Below are positions 1 through 12,100 of a DNA stretch of 64,000 nucleotides, piece after piece; within the stretch, counting starts at the first letter, position 1; each line of letters starts with the position of its first letter. This stretch comes from Hygrophila difformis (Eukaryota > Streptophyta > Magnoliopsida > Lamiales > Acanthaceae): contig JAOANR010000012.1 of NCBI GenBank assembly GCA_030278955.1, positions 21,496,474-21,560,473 of the forward strand. Direction: 5' to 3'. Position numbers and translations under genes: made by a program. The notes below the pieces were generated by a model, which searched no databases, was not told the DNA's origin, and was given only the letters and a program-made list of their open reading frames with translations.

Positions 1-4
1 AGGC

Positions 5-2340
5 ATGCTTAAGAAATTCAGGAAGCTTGCTAGAGAAGGAGGAAATACACACACTACTGAGGAACAAGCAACTGAATATGTAGAGAAGCTCGAAGTGGAG
101 CTAGAGAAAGTTAAACAACAGATCAATTCTGGAGAAGTAGTGAAGCCAAGTTCGTCAGCACTTCAGGCTTACAGAGAAGAGATCCAAAGGAATGAATCTC
201 AGAATAACCAAGAAAGGCAAATGGTTCTCTATGAAGAAAAAGTTGTCAGAGAAGAACAGCAGGAAGGATATTTGGTTGATCCAAATGTTTATCAAAATGT
301 AAAGTTACAAACTTCGGTTAACAGTCAATCTAACCAGTGGATCTTACCGTCTCCAGTCAGAAATGAGTTAGCTCAGAGAGCCATTTTTCGGATACAAGAT
401 CCTGTGTGGATTGAAAGTCAAAGGCAGAAATTGGAAGAGCATTTGGCAAGTCAAGGAGTGTTCATTGCAGAATCTACTGAAACCCCCACTTTTTTTGAAT
501 GAGCCAAAGCCAGACCCAGAGCCAAAACTGGAACCTGAAGAACCTACAGAAAGACTGAATCAACATAGCTTGGAGATAACTGAAAGGATAGACACAAGCA
601 CTTCAATAATACCATGTTCAGATATTGATGATCTTCATCGTACTGAAACAGTTGAGGATCAAGAAGAGAATGTAGAACCTATCCAGGAAGAAAATTAACT
701 AGGTGAGGAAGAAGAAGAAGTTGTAGGAGATGATCAGGAGGGGGCACAGGAATCTGAAGGGAGTGAATCAGATACTTCTGAAGGATCCTCTCCTGGAAAG
801 GAAGTTCCAGAGCTTATGCCTTTAAGCTACTGGGGAAGGAATAGTCCGAAAGTAAGATTGTCAATTCCTGACAGCATTGAGAAGAAGACTGAGTTTACAG
901 AGGAGGAAATCAAGGTTAAATTCAATGGAAGAAAAGAGGCAGTGGAAAATTACTTGGGGATGTCGAAGATGATTATTCCAGACAAGGGATTTCACCCAAA
1001 GTACTTGAACCATAAGTGTATTAATTACCGGAGAAGGATCAACGAGTGAGACATCTTCACGAGGCTCAATAATAAGTGTGGATATGTGGAGTTCACCAGG
1101 GAGTTCTATGCCAACTTTGATGTGGAAGCCGAGACAAATTGGATCCATGGCAAAACAGTGCAAGTCAATGTGGATACTCTTAATGATTTGATACAGTCAC
1201 CTGTACTGGAACAGCCAGAAGTTAGGTCTGAAATCCTTTTGAGGAAAAAGACTCAGGGCAATAAGTTGATTAACGCTAGAAAGATGGCATTAGGATTTTG
1301 TTCAACACACAAAGGAACTGAACAGAATAAGATTCCATTGAAGAATCTGAAAACTGAATATCTGCCAACACTTGATTTCTACTACTCGAAGCTCGGGCCT
1401 ACCAGTAATTTTCAAGGACCTTCTGCTGGAACTTTTGAGGGATTGGCATTGATTTGGGCAGGAAGAAAATGTAGTGCTGCACACCATGTTTTAAATGTAA
1501 TCAAATCAAGAGTTGGGGAAGATGCAGCATTGGCATATCCAAACCTTATTAGAAGACTGTGTGAAAAGCAGGAAGTGTCAATGGCACCATTTTTTACAGA
1601 AATTATCAAGATAGATCCACCTATCTCTTTGCCAGTGGATACTTTAAGAGGAGAATTAGTATATCAATTGCCTGATTTGAAAGAACAGACATCTGAAGGT
1701 TCAGGATCAAAAGTGCCATCTCCTAAAGCCAGACAGACCAAACTTCCTTCAAAATCTAAATCATCTCAGCCGAGGGTTGCAATGAAAAGATCAAAAATTT
1801 CAGAGCATCTCCTGCATTAAATGTTATACCTGAGGATGAGGAGCTCGATGATGTTTCTGCACCATCCCACCTTCCGAGACAACCATTGAGAAATACAGTG
1901 TCAGTGGATGAATCTCAGAACATGAGTACTTTAATCCAGAGTTTTGCACAGTCTATGGAAATGTTGGTAAAAACCATGTCAGAAGACAAGCACATACAAA
2001 GAGAGATGGAGCAGAAGAGGATTGAGCTTGAGCATGCCAGCATTCAAGCTGAAGAAAAACTCAGAAAAGAGGAGATGGAGAGGCAGGAGAAGATAAGGAA
2101 GGAGGAATCGGAGAGACAGGAAAGAATGAGAAGGGAGAAGATGGAAAGATTTGAAAACTGAGGAGAGAAGAGTTAGAAGAAAGAAGACAAGAAAGAGAGA
2201 GGGATATGGAGCTTAGGAGGCAAGAATAACAGAACAACACAAGGCTGGTAGATATCCTAGCCACCTTGGTAGCAGACATTAGGAAGCCACCTTCAGCAAC
2301 ACCGAAAGATCCAAACGATGATCCATCAGGAACTGCATAG
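5..2340 (+). pseudogene. Broken retroelement ORF with plant-transposon-protein-like domain
   Basis: I read this as one decayed coding region, spread over three frames. The first part (5-502) is a charged coiled-coil segment. A frame change lies near the homopolymers at about 483-498, and the frame continuing to 1820 contains a TAA at 696-698 and a TGA at 1047-1049. The middle (about 1060-1680) contains the NWIHGKTVQVNVDTLNDLI stretch, which resembles the 'putative plant transposon protein' domain found in many plant retroelement ORFs. After about 1800 the frame changes again into a Glu/Arg-rich coiled coil (1886-2161), then once more to a TAG at 2338-2340. The assignment to that domain family is from memory of its pattern and is moderately sure. 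The decay is seen directly. It could be the extra ORF of an Athila-type or related element. The beginning may lie outside the window. Confidence 0.55.
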
Positions 2341-3750
2341 ATCAATAAGTGCAGACAACCTCTCAGGGGAGTACTTAAAACTCTTTCTTTGTGTATAACT
2401 TTCTTATAGCATTCTTCTTTTATTTCTCTCATTTGAACTTTTGATTGCTTCATTTTGAATTTTCTGCTTGAGTATGATAGAATGAACGAGCTTCAGATTA
2501 AGTCATGTTGTAGAGTCAATATTCTATGATCTAGTAAATGCTTTGATAATTAGAATCAGGACTTAAGTGGATAGGAAGTTGCTAAAGAAGTAGAAGACTG
2601 AGTCTAAGTGGCTGATGACATATATATACATTTGATAGATTTCAAATTGTATCCGAAACCGCTCTTGACAACTGTTAAAAGCTAAAGTACTTTGAGATTG
2701 ATTGATGTCATTACTAGATGAACAATTTGAAGACTCTTTGATTTTATTAACTTGAGTGATTTACATAGTATAAATAACAAATTGGACTAAGGGTAGAAAG
2801 ATTGATCCAATCTAGTCTCTCTTAAAAGATGAGTGTGCACATCGAGTGAAGTATGAGTCCAAAGCCAAAACAAGGGAAACTTTAGAAACAAACATGGTAA
2901 AATAATGTGGATATAAGTAGCTGGCACAGCCTGCCCCCTCTGACTTATGGGTTGAAGAACTTGAAAGAGCAAAGTCAAGGGCAGAGGAGTTGAAGTTTCA
3001 TCTGCAATGTCAGGTCACGCGACTCCTCCTAATAATGTGAAACCGAGCTATTGAAAGCCATGATAAGCCACCCCTTGATATGTATATATAAATAATAATA
3101 AAAACTCATTTTTTGGCTAAGGATTCAGAAGCACAAGGTATGCACATGAGTTGCATAGGATTGAGCGTGAAAGGAGAAAATCTGATTGACTAAGGAACAA
3201 TACAATAACTCACAAAAATGGAAATCACTCTAGTCAATACCTTCATTGAATCTGGTAGATTAAAAGTCAAGTATGAAGCATCAATTGATCGAATGAGTCA
3301 AGCTTGAAATAGTTGAAAAAGAGAAGGCAAGGATCCAATGAAGTTCTTATATTAATTCTGAATTATGGAGCTCGTTCTTTGAAACTTTGCATTTCTCTAC
3401 CACTTAGGAACAAGTGGTTCTAAATGTGAGGATGGTGATGACAGCCATTAGTGACTGTCATTTTCGTCTAAATTGTTGTCCTGAACATGATCTTTGATCT
3501 TATTTTCCTTGATATTATATGAAGAATTGAGAAAAGAATGTCAAAAGTCTTGGAAGATAGGGATCAGGATAGGAATCTGAATTTTTATTTCATTTTCATT
3601 TTAAAAATAATTAGATATTAATCGTCAAACCTACCCATCACCTCACATTAATAAATAAATATATTAAATTTTCAAATTACCCACTACCATTAATGATTTC
3701 AGTCCACCCTATAACCACATATCAGTAAATCACAAATAAATAAATTAATT
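2341..3750. other. Gene-free spacer, probably retroelement 3' region
   Basis: No reading frame of interest is seen. The composition and position, directly after a decayed retroelement ORF, suggest the non-coding tail of the same element, but no LTR boundary could be placed. The stretch 3600-3750 is strongly AT-rich. Confidence 0.4.
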
Positions 3751-3760
3751 AAAATTGTAG

Positions 3761-3914
3761 GGTTGAGCACTTACTCCAGTGGTAAGTCCCCCAACTCCAA
3801 CCTATAGGTTGGGGTTCGAATCCCCACTCGGTCCCCTATCCCTTCCCTTTGTAATTTTGTGTCTTGGGCGCCCACCACCCGTTCCAGGCCTTCAATGGCT
3901 CCTCAAAAAAAAAA
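3761..3914 (+). mobile_element. tRNA-derived SINE with 10-bp target duplication
   Basis: The 5' part looks like a tRNA gene: an internal box-B-like GGTTCGAATCC lies at about 3813-3823 with a box-A-like TGGTAAGTCC upstream. The body ends in a poly-A run. The identical 10-mer AAAATTGTAG occurs directly before (3751-3760) and after (3915-3924) the element, as expected of a target-site duplication, although its leading A bases merge with the tail. A related copy lies on the other strand at 34785-34943. Confidence 0.85.
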
Positions 3915-3924
3915 AAAATTGTAG

Positions 3925-4326
3925 CTCATTACAATAACATTATATAAATTTTTAAGTTACCCTTTTTAACACTATTAATAGGACGGAGGGAGTAATATAA
4001 GAAATAAAATAAATATTAATTGAAATATATTATAAAATAAGTAAAATAAATACATGTTCAAATAAATTATAAAGTAAAAATAAACATATTTTATTATAAG
4101 TATCCCAAAATTTTCGGACATGGTATTTTATGTAGGAATAATTAGTATTAAATGCACGGAATTTTTCAGACATATGTATGTTTGGCAATTAATATTTAAT
4201 TATTTTTTAAATGGAAATGAAATAAAAATGTTGGAACAAGAAAAAAAAATAATGTAGGATATAAATAATATCACAGAATGTGTATTATTTATTTTAATTA
4301 CAAAAAATTAAAAAATAATTCAAAAC
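3925..4326. other. AT-rich spacer with a one-sided MITE end
   Basis: The stretch is AT-rich and has no coding signal. GGACGGAGGGAG followed by TA at about 3982-3996 looks like the right end of a Tc1/mariner-type MITE, but no matching left end was found. Confidence 0.4.
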
Positions 4327-4499
4327 AACTAAAATAGGCCACCAGAAAGAGTCATTTCCACTTTTAGGTCATCGTGGCCCGAACTCCAGACCAATAGCCT
4401 AAATTCAGGCCCAAAATCCTTCTAATGACCTATTTCCCTAAATCAAAATATGGTGGCCCCAAAAGTGGAAATGACTCTTTCTGGTGGCCTATTTTAGTT
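4327..4499. mobile_element. Fold-back MITE with about 39-bp inverted arms
   Basis: The first about 39 bases (starting AACTAAAATAGGCCACC) are repeated in inverted orientation at the right end (ending GGTGGCCTATTTTAGTT), with only a short unique centre. This is the structure of a fold-back MITE. No convincing target-site duplication is visible, so the superfamily is undetermined. Confidence 0.7.
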
Positions 4500-6508
4500 A
4501 TTACCTTGAAATAAAATGATGTTGCAAGGAAGAAGCTTGATTCATGCCGCGAGTGTGGAAGGAATGACGCGAGGAATGCAGAAGCAGAATCGCATAAGTC
4601 TGGAAATTCCACGCGACATTCAAAATCACATTGTGAGAAAGTTTGCGCGAGACGATAAAGGCAAGAGTCATGGTGAGAAGAACTTTATTTGATGAAGATT
4701 GTGAAGACCTCGCTTCATCGGAGGAGGTGACTGCACACTGTCCTCGCTTTGAAGGAACAGGACAAAGCGTGGGCGAGAGAGAAAAGCGCGAGCAGTTATC
4801 ATCTAGTTGGGAGGAGGTTACTTTTACACGCCTATAAATATGTCCACTTGAGTTCAGCTCAAGCTAAGCTGGAGATTGAAGAACTCTCTCAATATTCTCC
4901 TGTTTCATTTTAGAGCTTTGTAGGTAGGTAGTTAGGGTTTATATTCCGCAATTATTTTTGTGTTCTTCAGATTTGAGTTTTGTTTTTCAGCAGATTAGTT
5001 GAACTTGTTGTTCAGTACATTAGATTAGATTAACGAATTATCTTGTTTTCGCAACTCTGTTGAATCGATTTCGCATTTTTCCGATGAGATCCAGATCTCC
5101 AGGTGTTTTCGTTTACATTTCTTGTTACAAATCAAATATTAGATTGAATAATTTCTCTTTAGGATTGCAATAAATGAATTATTATGACTGGATTAGTAAA
5201 AATGATGATTAGAATCAAGGAAACTACATGGATAATTAGGAATTTCATGTGTAACAGCCTGAGATTCTGCATTCCTAATTCGAATTCGTTGTTTGGATTT
5301 CTTTAATCTTCCAAGAAAGTATCTTAATTCTTGATAATCTGTTTGAATCAGAATTTCTTAGGAACAACACAATCCATTTTCTGTAATTTCATTCATTTGA
5401 CAATTTATCAATTTGTAAAGTTCACAAACATATGTTTCTTAGAAGTTCTGGAAATGCAGTTTTCAATGTTTGTTAATATCTTTTGCAAGATGATTTGATG
5501 AATAACTTTTCCAGTTATATTTTTAATCAGATTTCGTTTCTTGATAATAACATTTAGGGTTAATGAATAAATCTGCATTAAGTTCTCAAGGACCCACGCA
5601 GTGTTAAACATAGCGTGATAATCTTTGAGAGCTGAAACTTGGAATTCATTTCCCTAATCAAGGTTGAGAAATCTTCCTCGCAATATCTCTAGATATGGAC
5701 TAGAGCAAGGAAAACCTTCAGTATATCTTAAACTTAGTATTTTCCGCAATAAAACTTCATGATCTCGCTCTATCTCATTACTGAGATAACGCGAGGAGCA
5801 AACTTACCAATTTAAACTCTCAAACATGTTATACAGAGCTCTCGCTTTGTCAATCTGAGATAGCATCAGGATTGGATTCTTTTCTGAAGGAAACCAAACA
5901 CATCCTCGCTATAAGTATATATCACCTACTGTATAAATAAGAATTAAACAATCTCGCTGCATTATTGCTAGATCTTATTGCGAGGAGCTTAATTCTTTGT
6001 ATTAATCGAATCTGAGGAACATTCTTTGAATAATAACTCCCTCCACGCTGTACAAATATAGCGCATGGAAAATTAGAGTGTTCATAGTTTTAAACCCCAA
6101 GATAATTACTGCGAGTTATCTTGGACACATATTTTGCAGATTTAATTCTCAAATCTTTTTAAGGGAAGCAATTTCCTATATTCTGTCTAGCTCCTAATCT
6201 ATATTTTTGGAGCATCCTAGCATTTTACTTAGAGGAGTCAGAACCCTCATCGTTTCTCTATACATATATTACTACTTATACTCATAATATTTTGGGATAT
6301 TTCCCAAACTTATTGCTGAGTAATGTGCCTTCATCAGAATACAATTACACTAAGTATAATTACATCATCACTATTTTCATCAGCTTATTGAGTGGGAATA
6401 ATGATACAAATCTGCAAGTTCATTATGTACTCAGGGTAATGAAGAACAAACTTGTTCTGCAGCTGGATATTTAGTACTTGTCGTTTAAATCTGCAAAATA
6501 TCTTTTTA
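4500..6508 (+). repeat. Promoter-bearing LTR-like region with CTCGC/GCGAG words
   Basis: No protein is recognised. The stretch carries a TATA box at 4833-4840 and many copies of CTCGC and GCGAG. Some form facing pairs, for example 5764-5795 and 5953-5984, where CTCGC is followed about 22 bases later by GCGAG with further partial complementarity between. The pattern recalls a retrotransposon LTR and leader, but no boundaries, primer site or coding region were found. The right edge abuts the receptor-kinase fragment. Confidence 0.4.
4833..4840 (+). promoter_or_regulatory. TATA box (TATAAATA)
   Basis: TATAAATA sits in a moderately GC-rich setting, followed by a pyrimidine-rich stretch. It is likely the promoter of the surrounding LTR-like region rather than of a host gene, because no downstream host ORF exists. 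Confidence 0.4.
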
Positions 6509-6915
6509 TACGTCCTTCATCCTCGTCACCACCATCTCCGGCCCCATCCTCACCATCATCGCCTTATATGTCGTCCCGTGCGATCCTTTTCCTACGAGCA
6601 CCTCCGCCGATGCCTCCCACAATCCGCCAACCCAAATGTGTATGCTGGCAAAGCGCCTCTACTGTCGTACCCGGTAGAGGTGCTGCCCCTCTGGCATAGT
6701 CTCAAGAAGAATCCAATGAAACAGACGAAAACTACAACACCGCCAAACACGGATGGGATTATGATATACAGCTTTGGCGTCTTGTTGTTGCTATTTTTAT
6801 TGCTTGTATGGGGAGGAGGAAGTTGGGGATTGTCGTCGTGGCAAGGATCAGGGAAGTCCGCAGAGTGAATTTCCAGCGAACGAGCTCGCCGGCAAGGTCG
6901 AGAGGGTGTCCGGGA
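6509..6915 (-). pseudogene. 3' part of a second LRR receptor-like kinase copy, antisense
   Basis: Read on the minus strand, this matches the intact receptor-kinase gene from the end of its LRR region (about 47291) through the membrane segment to the start of the kinase domain (about 47888), with clear internal deletions and frame damage. The first gene-derived bases (6915 downward) begin exactly at the point where the tandem copy at 52239-52854 is cut. The five bases TCCCG are present on both sides: 52850-52854, and 6911-6915 in complement. It is thus the displaced continuation of that copy. The far end breaks off at about 6509 into unrelated sequence. It is not a processed copy, because the break coincides with an LTR end. 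Confidence 0.85.
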
Positions 6916-7304
6916 TGAAAGATATTTTATATGGACTATATTAGAATATATTAGATTAGATACATGTAATATATTTAATATGTTACAAATTGAAAGATAT
7001 TTGATATTGACTAGTATTATAATATATTAGATATATTATGATATATTTGATATGTTACCATATATTTGGTACTAGAAATATATTTGATATATTTGAAATA
7101 TATTTGATATATTTAGTCCAAGTCATCTATAAATATAGATGGACTTCTGAGGAGAAAGATGATAACAATTTATATTCTTCTAAATACCGTATATTACTAG
7201 AGAGCTTGAAAGGGAGGTTTCCTAGCAATCTCATACAAGTTCTAGCACAGTGGAATAGTTCCTGCGACGGATCTGCAACACTTGTGGATACCATAGTAGA
7301 GGAT
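6916..7304 (-). mobile_element. Copia-type LTR, 3' part, running into the gap
   Basis: On the minus strand the LTR ends in ...CTTTCA at 6916, directly against the TCCCG target duplication. Positions 7240-7304 match 53059-53123 in inverted orientation at 64 of 65 bases, so both belong to the same LTR family. Combining both pieces gives an LTR of roughly 590 bp. Here the LTR is not interrupted at TAGAA (7240-7244 in complement), whereas the other piece is. Confidence 0.75.
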
Positions 7305-7804
7305 NNNNNNNNNNNNNNNNNNNNNNNNNNNNNNNNNNNNNNNNNNNNNNNNNNNNNNNNNNNNNNNNNNNNNNNNNNNNNNNNNNNNNNNNNNNNNNNN
7401 NNNNNNNNNNNNNNNNNNNNNNNNNNNNNNNNNNNNNNNNNNNNNNNNNNNNNNNNNNNNNNNNNNNNNNNNNNNNNNNNNNNNNNNNNNNNNNNNNNNN
7501 NNNNNNNNNNNNNNNNNNNNNNNNNNNNNNNNNNNNNNNNNNNNNNNNNNNNNNNNNNNNNNNNNNNNNNNNNNNNNNNNNNNNNNNNNNNNNNNNNNNN
7601 NNNNNNNNNNNNNNNNNNNNNNNNNNNNNNNNNNNNNNNNNNNNNNNNNNNNNNNNNNNNNNNNNNNNNNNNNNNNNNNNNNNNNNNNNNNNNNNNNNNN
7701 NNNNNNNNNNNNNNNNNNNNNNNNNNNNNNNNNNNNNNNNNNNNNNNNNNNNNNNNNNNNNNNNNNNNNNNNNNNNNNNNNNNNNNNNNNNNNNNNNNNN
7801 NNNN
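7305..7804. other. Scaffold gap of exactly 500 N
   Basis: The run of N is exactly 500 bases, which suggests a fixed-size scaffolding placeholder, so the true distance is unknown. Both flanks lie inside retrotransposon sequence: a copia LTR on the left and an Athila-like element on the right. Confidence 0.98.
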
Positions 7805-8077
7805 TCCAAACTTCTGCAAGACAGACAAATAAGACGCATTAGATTTTCTCCAAATATCAACATCCTCACATTTAGAGTCTTAGTACTCTAAATGTTTAAT
7901 TGATCTTTGGGTACTTGCTCGTCATGAAATAAGTACTGTAAATATATACTATATATATATATATATATAAACTGAAATTTTTGTGTTTTTAAATGCTGTT
8001 TCTTATTGAGTGTAAGCCGGGTCTGCCACTGCTTGGCTTTCTTTCTCCGGATCGAACTGTCCGAGGTACTCTTTCAA
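7805..8077 (-). other. Athila-like element downstream of pol
   Basis: Read on the minus strand, the integrase C-terminus continues past an in-frame TGA just below 8078 for about 25 codons, and then coding potential ends. An AT dinucleotide run lies at about 7951-7969. No second LTR or polypurine tract is visible; they would lie in or beyond the gap. Confidence 0.5.
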
Positions 8078-9125
8078 TCATTGTCCATTCACCACTATAT
8101 CGCCCCTATCAGTTCGGATCCTGACAGCTCCATTTTTGAACACCTCTAGTACTTCATGTGGTCCTTCCCATCTAGATTTGAGCTTTCCGGGGAACAGCTT
8201 CAACCTAGTATTAAATAATAACACATGTTGACCAACATAAAAATACTTAGGTTTAATCCGGCGATCGTGCAACTTCTGGGTCCGCTCCTTGTAAATTCGA
8301 GAGCTTTCATAAGCTTGCGCTCGTATTTCCTCAATTTCATTGAGGTCCAACTTACGTTTGCTCTGAGCAACTTTCGGATCGAAGTTAAGCGTTTTAACGG
8401 CCCAGTAAGCTTTATGCTCTAGCTCTACAGGCAAATGACAGGCTTTTCCAAAGACAAGTCTGTATGGGGACATCCCGATGGGAGTCTTATATGCTGTGCG
8501 GTATGCCCATAGAGCATCATTGAGCTTACGTGCCCAATCCTTACGGGTTATCCCGACAGTGGCTTCGAGTATGTGTTTGATTTCGCGATTGGATACTTCG
8601 ACTTGACCACTAGTCTGAGGATGGTAAGGCGTGCCTATCTTATGGAGGATCCCATTTTTACTCATTAAAGTTTCAAAAACCTTTATTAATAAAGTGTGTT
8701 CCTCCATCAGATATCACTACCCTAGGTACGCCAAACCGACTGAAAATGTTGTTCTTGAGGAACTTGATGACTTGGCTACCATCATTGGTCGGTAATGCGA
8801 CAGCCTCGACCCATTTGGATACGTAATCGACAGCTACCAAGATATAGTAGTTTCCACCAGATGGTGGAAACGGTCCCATGAAGTCAATGCCCCATACATC
8901 AAAGATCTCAAGTGTGAGAATCCCCTTTTGAGGCATCTCATCCCTCTTGGAGATGTTTCCTAATCTTTGGCATCTGTCACAGGCCCTTAACAAATGTCCT
9001 GCAATCCTCATAGATTTGAGGCCAATAAAATCCACATTCGAGGACCTTGTGGGCCGTTCGAGCGGGACCATGGTGACCTCCATATTCTGATTCATGGCAT
9101 TTTTTGACAATTTGATAAGCTTCAT
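8078..9125 (-). pseudogene. Athila-like integrase, split by two frame changes
   Basis: The integrase core follows the zinc-finger part that ends the large polyprotein. It is spread over two overlapping frames (9125-8673 and 8707-8078). The catalytic acidic residues of the DDE triad are still recognisable: Asp in WGIDFMG, Asp in VISDGGTHF and Glu in [11 protein letters not shown]. The frame changes and the stop inside the final GQ*LK motif mean no functional integrase is made. The order gag-protease-RT-RNase H-integrase is that of Ty3-gypsy elements. Confidence 0.9.
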
Positions 9126-12100
9126 GCTCAGTCACGCATCGCCTGATTATTGAATCAGGGCAGTGTTTGAAGAGATAAGGTTCTTCCCAGAAGTAACTTA
9201 ATACATCTCGTTTGAACTTATTCCTCTGATGATAATTCGAAAACTGTGGGGTTACTCCGCACGCCAAGAAGTTAGCGATGTCGGAAAACCATGGACAAGC
9301 TTGATTATGCAGATGCAACGCGAACAACTGTTCGTCCGGGAAATCTTCATTGACGGCTTTTTCCTTTTTATCATTATCTAATCGAGATAAGTGGTCAGCA
9401 GCACCGTTATCTCGACCTCGCCTATCTTTTATTATGATGTCGAATTCTTGCAACAGAAGTACGCACCTGATTAATCGAGGTTTTGCATCTTGTTTGCTAA
9501 ACAAGTATCTCAATGCTGTATGATCGGTGTATACTATGGTCTTTGTACCTATCAGGTACTGTCTGAACTTGTCAAACGCGAAGACTGCAGCATACATCTC
9601 TTTCTCCGTTGTGGTGTAGTTAACTTGGGCTTCATTCAGGGCATGACTTGCGTAATGAATTACGCAGTGTCTCCCATCCTTATGTTGTCCAAGAACTGCG
9701 CCTACGGCGAGACCACTAGCATCGCACATTACCTCGAAAGGCAGTGACCAATCGGGTGGTTGCACTATTGGTGCAGAAACCAACATCTTCTTGAGCGTGT
9801 CAAAGGCTTGGACACACGCTTCATTTATTAAGAAAGGATTTTCTTTACAAAGCAGATTAGTGAGCGGCTTGGCAATTTTAGAGAAATCCTTAATGAATCG
9901 CCGGTAAAAACCGGCATGCCCTAAGAAGCTCCTAACTGATTTGATCGAGTTAGGAAGAGGGAGATTGGAAATGATGGAAACTTTGGCTGGATCAACTTCA
10001 ATTCCTGCACGAGAAATGCGATGACCTAACACTATGCCCTCAGTGACCATAAAATGGCACTTTTCCCAATTTAAAACCAAGTTAGTGTCCTCACACCTCT
10101 TTAAAATCTTAGCAAGATTGGTCAAACAATCTTCGAACGTATCTCCATACACAGAGAAGTCATCCATGAAGACCTCAATGCATTTTTCGATAAATTCAGA
10201 GAAAATGGACATCATGCATCTATGAAAAGTAGCAGGTGCATTGCACAAACCAAAAGGCATCCGTCGATAGGCAAAAGTGCCGTACGGGCAAGTAAAAGTG
10301 GTTTTATCATGGTCTTCACTGGAAATAACAATCTGATTATAACCAGAATAACCATCCAAAAAGCAATAAAACTCTCTCCCTGCCAACCTCTCAAGCATCT
10401 GATCAATGAATGGCAATGGAAAATGGTCCTTGCGTGTGGCCTCGTTCAGCTTCCGGTAATCGATACAAACTCTCCATCCGGTCACTGGTCTGGTTGCAAC
10501 CTCTTCTCCTTGCTCATTCTTGGTTATGCACATCCCTCCTCGTTTGGGTACGACCTGCACCGGGCTAACCCATTTGCTGTCAGAGATAGGATAGATTATA
10601 CCAGCATCTAAGAGCTTGATAACTTCCTTCCTTACCACTTCCTGCATAAGGGGGTTCAATCGCCTCTGAGGTTGACGGGAGGGTTTAAACTCTTCTTCCA
10701 TTAGAATCCTGTGCATGCAAATAGAAGGGCTTATTCCTTTTATATCAGAAATGGTCCAACCTATTGCATGTACATGTTTCTTAAGAACGACCACCAGAGC
10801 ATTTTCTTGCTCTTGGGAGAGCTTAGCCGAAACAATCACGGGTAACTTTTTATGTTCTGCGAGAAACGCGTACTTGAGATGATCGGGTAATGTTTTAAGT
10901 TCAAGCTCTGGTGGACATTCAACGGAAGGGAGTAGTTTGCGAGAATTGGGTAGTGGGAGAACAGATTTACCTTCGGGATCCTGCATCAGTACAGGATCCT
11001 CTTCCTCCTCTTGGTTGGCGTCATCATGGAATTCGATGCCGTCAAATTCCTCCAAATCCCCTGTTTCGGGATCGGCAAAGTGAACGGCTTTGCATCCTTT
11101 GTGCTCCACGCCAGCAGGTTTCAGTACCTGCTTTGATAGTTCATCCAGCATCATTTCACAATCAAGTTCAGAGTCTGGCTCTTCCCTAACTATTACATTT
11201 TCAAATGAAAAACAAGAACTGTCATTCGGAAATTTCTGCAATTTCTCCATATCAAAGATGATCTCCTCGCCATCGACCCTTAAGGTGACTTTTCCGGATT
11301 TAGCGTCAATCAGTGCACCACCAGTGGCTAGAAATGGGCGTCCAAGGATAAGCGGCATTTCAGAATCCTCTTCAATGTCGAGGACGATGAAGTCGACCGG
11401 GAAGAGAACCTGCCCGGTTTTGACCACAACATCCTTGAGGATTCCTACGGGCTGAGTGATCGATCTGTCTGCAAGTTGCAGTCTCATCTTGACCGGTTGA
11501 ATTTCTCCAAGCTTAAGGCGAACAGCCATAGCTAGTGGCATCACATTGATGCTTGATCCTAAATCACAAAGCCCCATACTCACTTTGGCCTTTCCGAATT
11601 GTACTGGAAGTGTGCAACATCCGGGGTCCTCTTTCTTTTCAGGCATTCTCCTCTGAACGATGGCACTGCATGTGCTGTTGAGAATAATTACCTCTTCCTG
11701 CTCAACCTGCCTTTTTCCTGAAATCAATTCTTTCAAGAACTTAGCATAGATGGGCATTTCGGAAATCATTTCTGTGAGAGGAATGGTTATCTCTACAGAC
11801 TTTAATCGTTGCAGAAATTTCTTGAATTTAAGATCATGTTCTTTATTTTTAAGCCGCGCAGGATAAGGAATCCTGGGCATGTACTTGTTATTAGCAATTT
11901 TTGGTGGTGAAGGGAAGGAAGTTGTACCTTCACCTGTACCCTTATCTGTTTCAGCCGTTTCAGGCGCAGCTTCAGTCTGCAATTCGGCTGTCTCTTTTTC
12001 CGCTTCGTTCCCATTATCAGCTTCCTTACCAGCATTGTCAACAATATCATCTTCTTCAAATTCCGCTCCAGTATCTGCTCCCTTTGGTCCAGCTAGTACT

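Noticed and set aside
6509..6915. Processed pseudogene or gene capture by a transposon
   Set aside because: The break coincides with an LTR terminus and a 5-bp target duplication shared with the other half of the copy, so insertion and rearrangement explain it better.
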